From assembly GCA_902622955.1 (NCBI GenBank), contig CACNRP010000005.1:1-44336 (forward strand): DNA of 44,336 bases, read 5' to 3'. Of the stretch, positions 43,976-44,336 are shown piece after piece; position 1 is the stretch's first letter, and each line of letters begins with the position of its first letter. The notes beneath the pieces are model-generated. The model saw only the letters and a list, made by a program, of their open reading frames with translations. It was not told the DNA's origin and ran no database searches. The position numbers and the translations under genes were made by a program. The DNA comes from an uncultured Pelagibacteraceae bacterium (GTDB lineage Bacteria; Pseudomonadota; Alphaproteobacteria; Pelagibacterales; Pelagibacteraceae).

Positions 43976-44336
43976 TTAAGATAAATCTATTGCGAATTTT
44001 TTTAAAGTTTCGATAGGAAGATGTTTGAGGGTATTTTTATGAGTTCTTTTAATAAATATTGGACAACCCTTGCCAGCTTCAACTGCTCTAGCATACCAAC
44101 TAGCACACACACACCAGCCATCACCATCTTTTAAACCTGGAAAGCCAAATTCTGGGTGGGGAGTTATTAAATCATTTCCAGCTTCTTTTAACCATTCTAA
44201 AAACTCAGTTGTAACTTTTGCACAAACTGTATGAACACCATGATCATTTTCATCAGTGTTGCAACAACCATCACGAAACCAACCTGTTAGAGGATCGTTT
44301 GAGCATTCCTCTAGGTCTTCATCTAGAACATTTTTC
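43976..44336 (-). CDS. DUF2237 family protein, 5'-partial
   Basis: Translated from the minus strand, the last 119 codons read KNVLDEDLEECSNDPLTGWF at the truncated N-terminal side, then RDGCCNTDENDHGVHTVC, HPEFGFPGLKDGDGWCVCAS and KRTHKNTLKHLPIETLKKF before TAA. The cysteine pattern (DGCCN, HTVC, WCVC) is typical of DUF2237. Only a short N-terminal part lies beyond the window edge. The family is small, conserved and of unknown function. It shares no spacer with the convergent ETF-QO gene. Confidence 0.88.
   Translation of the reverse strand, partial: KNVLDEDLEECSNDPLTGWFRDGCCNTDENDHGVHTVCAKVTTEFLEWLKEAGNDLITPHPEFGFPGLKDGDGWCVCASWYARAVEAGKGCPIFIKRTHKNTLKHLPIETLKKFAIDLS

Noticed and set aside
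1..44336. CRISPR arrays, insertion sequences, prophage genes, tRNA or rRNA genes
   Set aside because: None seen on either strand; the only direct repeat is the two-copy 60-nt repeat inside a small gene.

Overview
The window is strongly AT-rich, densely coded DNA of the kind found in SAR11 alphaproteobacteria (Candidatus Pelagibacter and relatives). Three things point there: A/T-biased codons throughout, almost no intergenic space, and a gene set built around methylated osmolytes and one-carbon compounds (Tmm, SoxBDAG, BhmT, DMGDH-like proteins, ETF/ETF-QO, Fhs, a DmdA-like methyltransferase, a DddP-like protein). I found no rRNA, tRNA, CRISPR array, insertion sequence, phage gene or recognisable transcription factor. 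The assignment comes from reading proteins and motifs, not from a database search.

Left part (1-17373). A 5'-truncated glycerol kinase with an apparent one-base frameshift is followed by gpsA. Convergent to them is a trimethylamine monooxygenase (tmm), divergent from an iron alcohol dehydrogenase and a class I glutamine amidotransferase. Formate-THF ligase (fhs) is divergent from a complete heterotetrameric sarcosine oxidase operon (soxB-soxD-soxA-soxG). Then come a DMT-family exporter, two small hypotheticals, an Asp/Glu racemase-like protein, a cold-shock protein and a GNAT-purK-purE group.

Middle part (17446-25664). An M19 dipeptidase-like gene lacking half of the usual metal site is followed by an unrecognised 553-residue protein, a DUF3726-type protein and a tiny CxxC/CxxC protein. 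On the minus strand are a YIP1-type membrane protein with a 36-residue single-helix ORF upstream of it, and then a cassette of betaine-type ABC binding protein (proX), permease (proW), a short MTHFR-like protein and a GcvT/DmdA-like THF methyltransferase. The last gene ends at a clear hairpin terminator.

Right part (25932-43975). Eighteen genes run in one direction with no gap above 57 nt: Rieske oxygenase, betaine-homocysteine methyltransferase, an 801-residue DMGDH-like oxidoreductase, a SAM methyltransferase, a DddP-like M24 protein, a small P-loop kinase, a small nucleotidyltransferase, a 2OG-Fe(II) oxygenase, a crotonase-fold protein, a small membrane protein, a CoA-binding protein, an MFS-type transporter, a flavodoxin-fold oxidoreductase, a DUF4864 protein, an 810-residue DMGDH-like protein, etfB, etfA and etf-QO. 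A 5'-truncated DUF2237 gene closes the window on the minus strand.

Together the genes describe uptake and stepwise demethylation of methylated N/S compounds (trimethylamine, glycine betaine or DMSP-like osmolytes, dimethylglycine, sarcosine). Methyl groups pass to homocysteine or tetrahydrofolate, electrons go through ETF to quinone, and C1 units could be recovered as formate plus ATP by Fhs. The least explained parts are the kinase-nucleotidyltransferase-2OG oxygenase block next to the DddP-like gene, the ProXW-MTHFR-methyltransferase cassette, and the dipeptidase-like/DUF3726 module.
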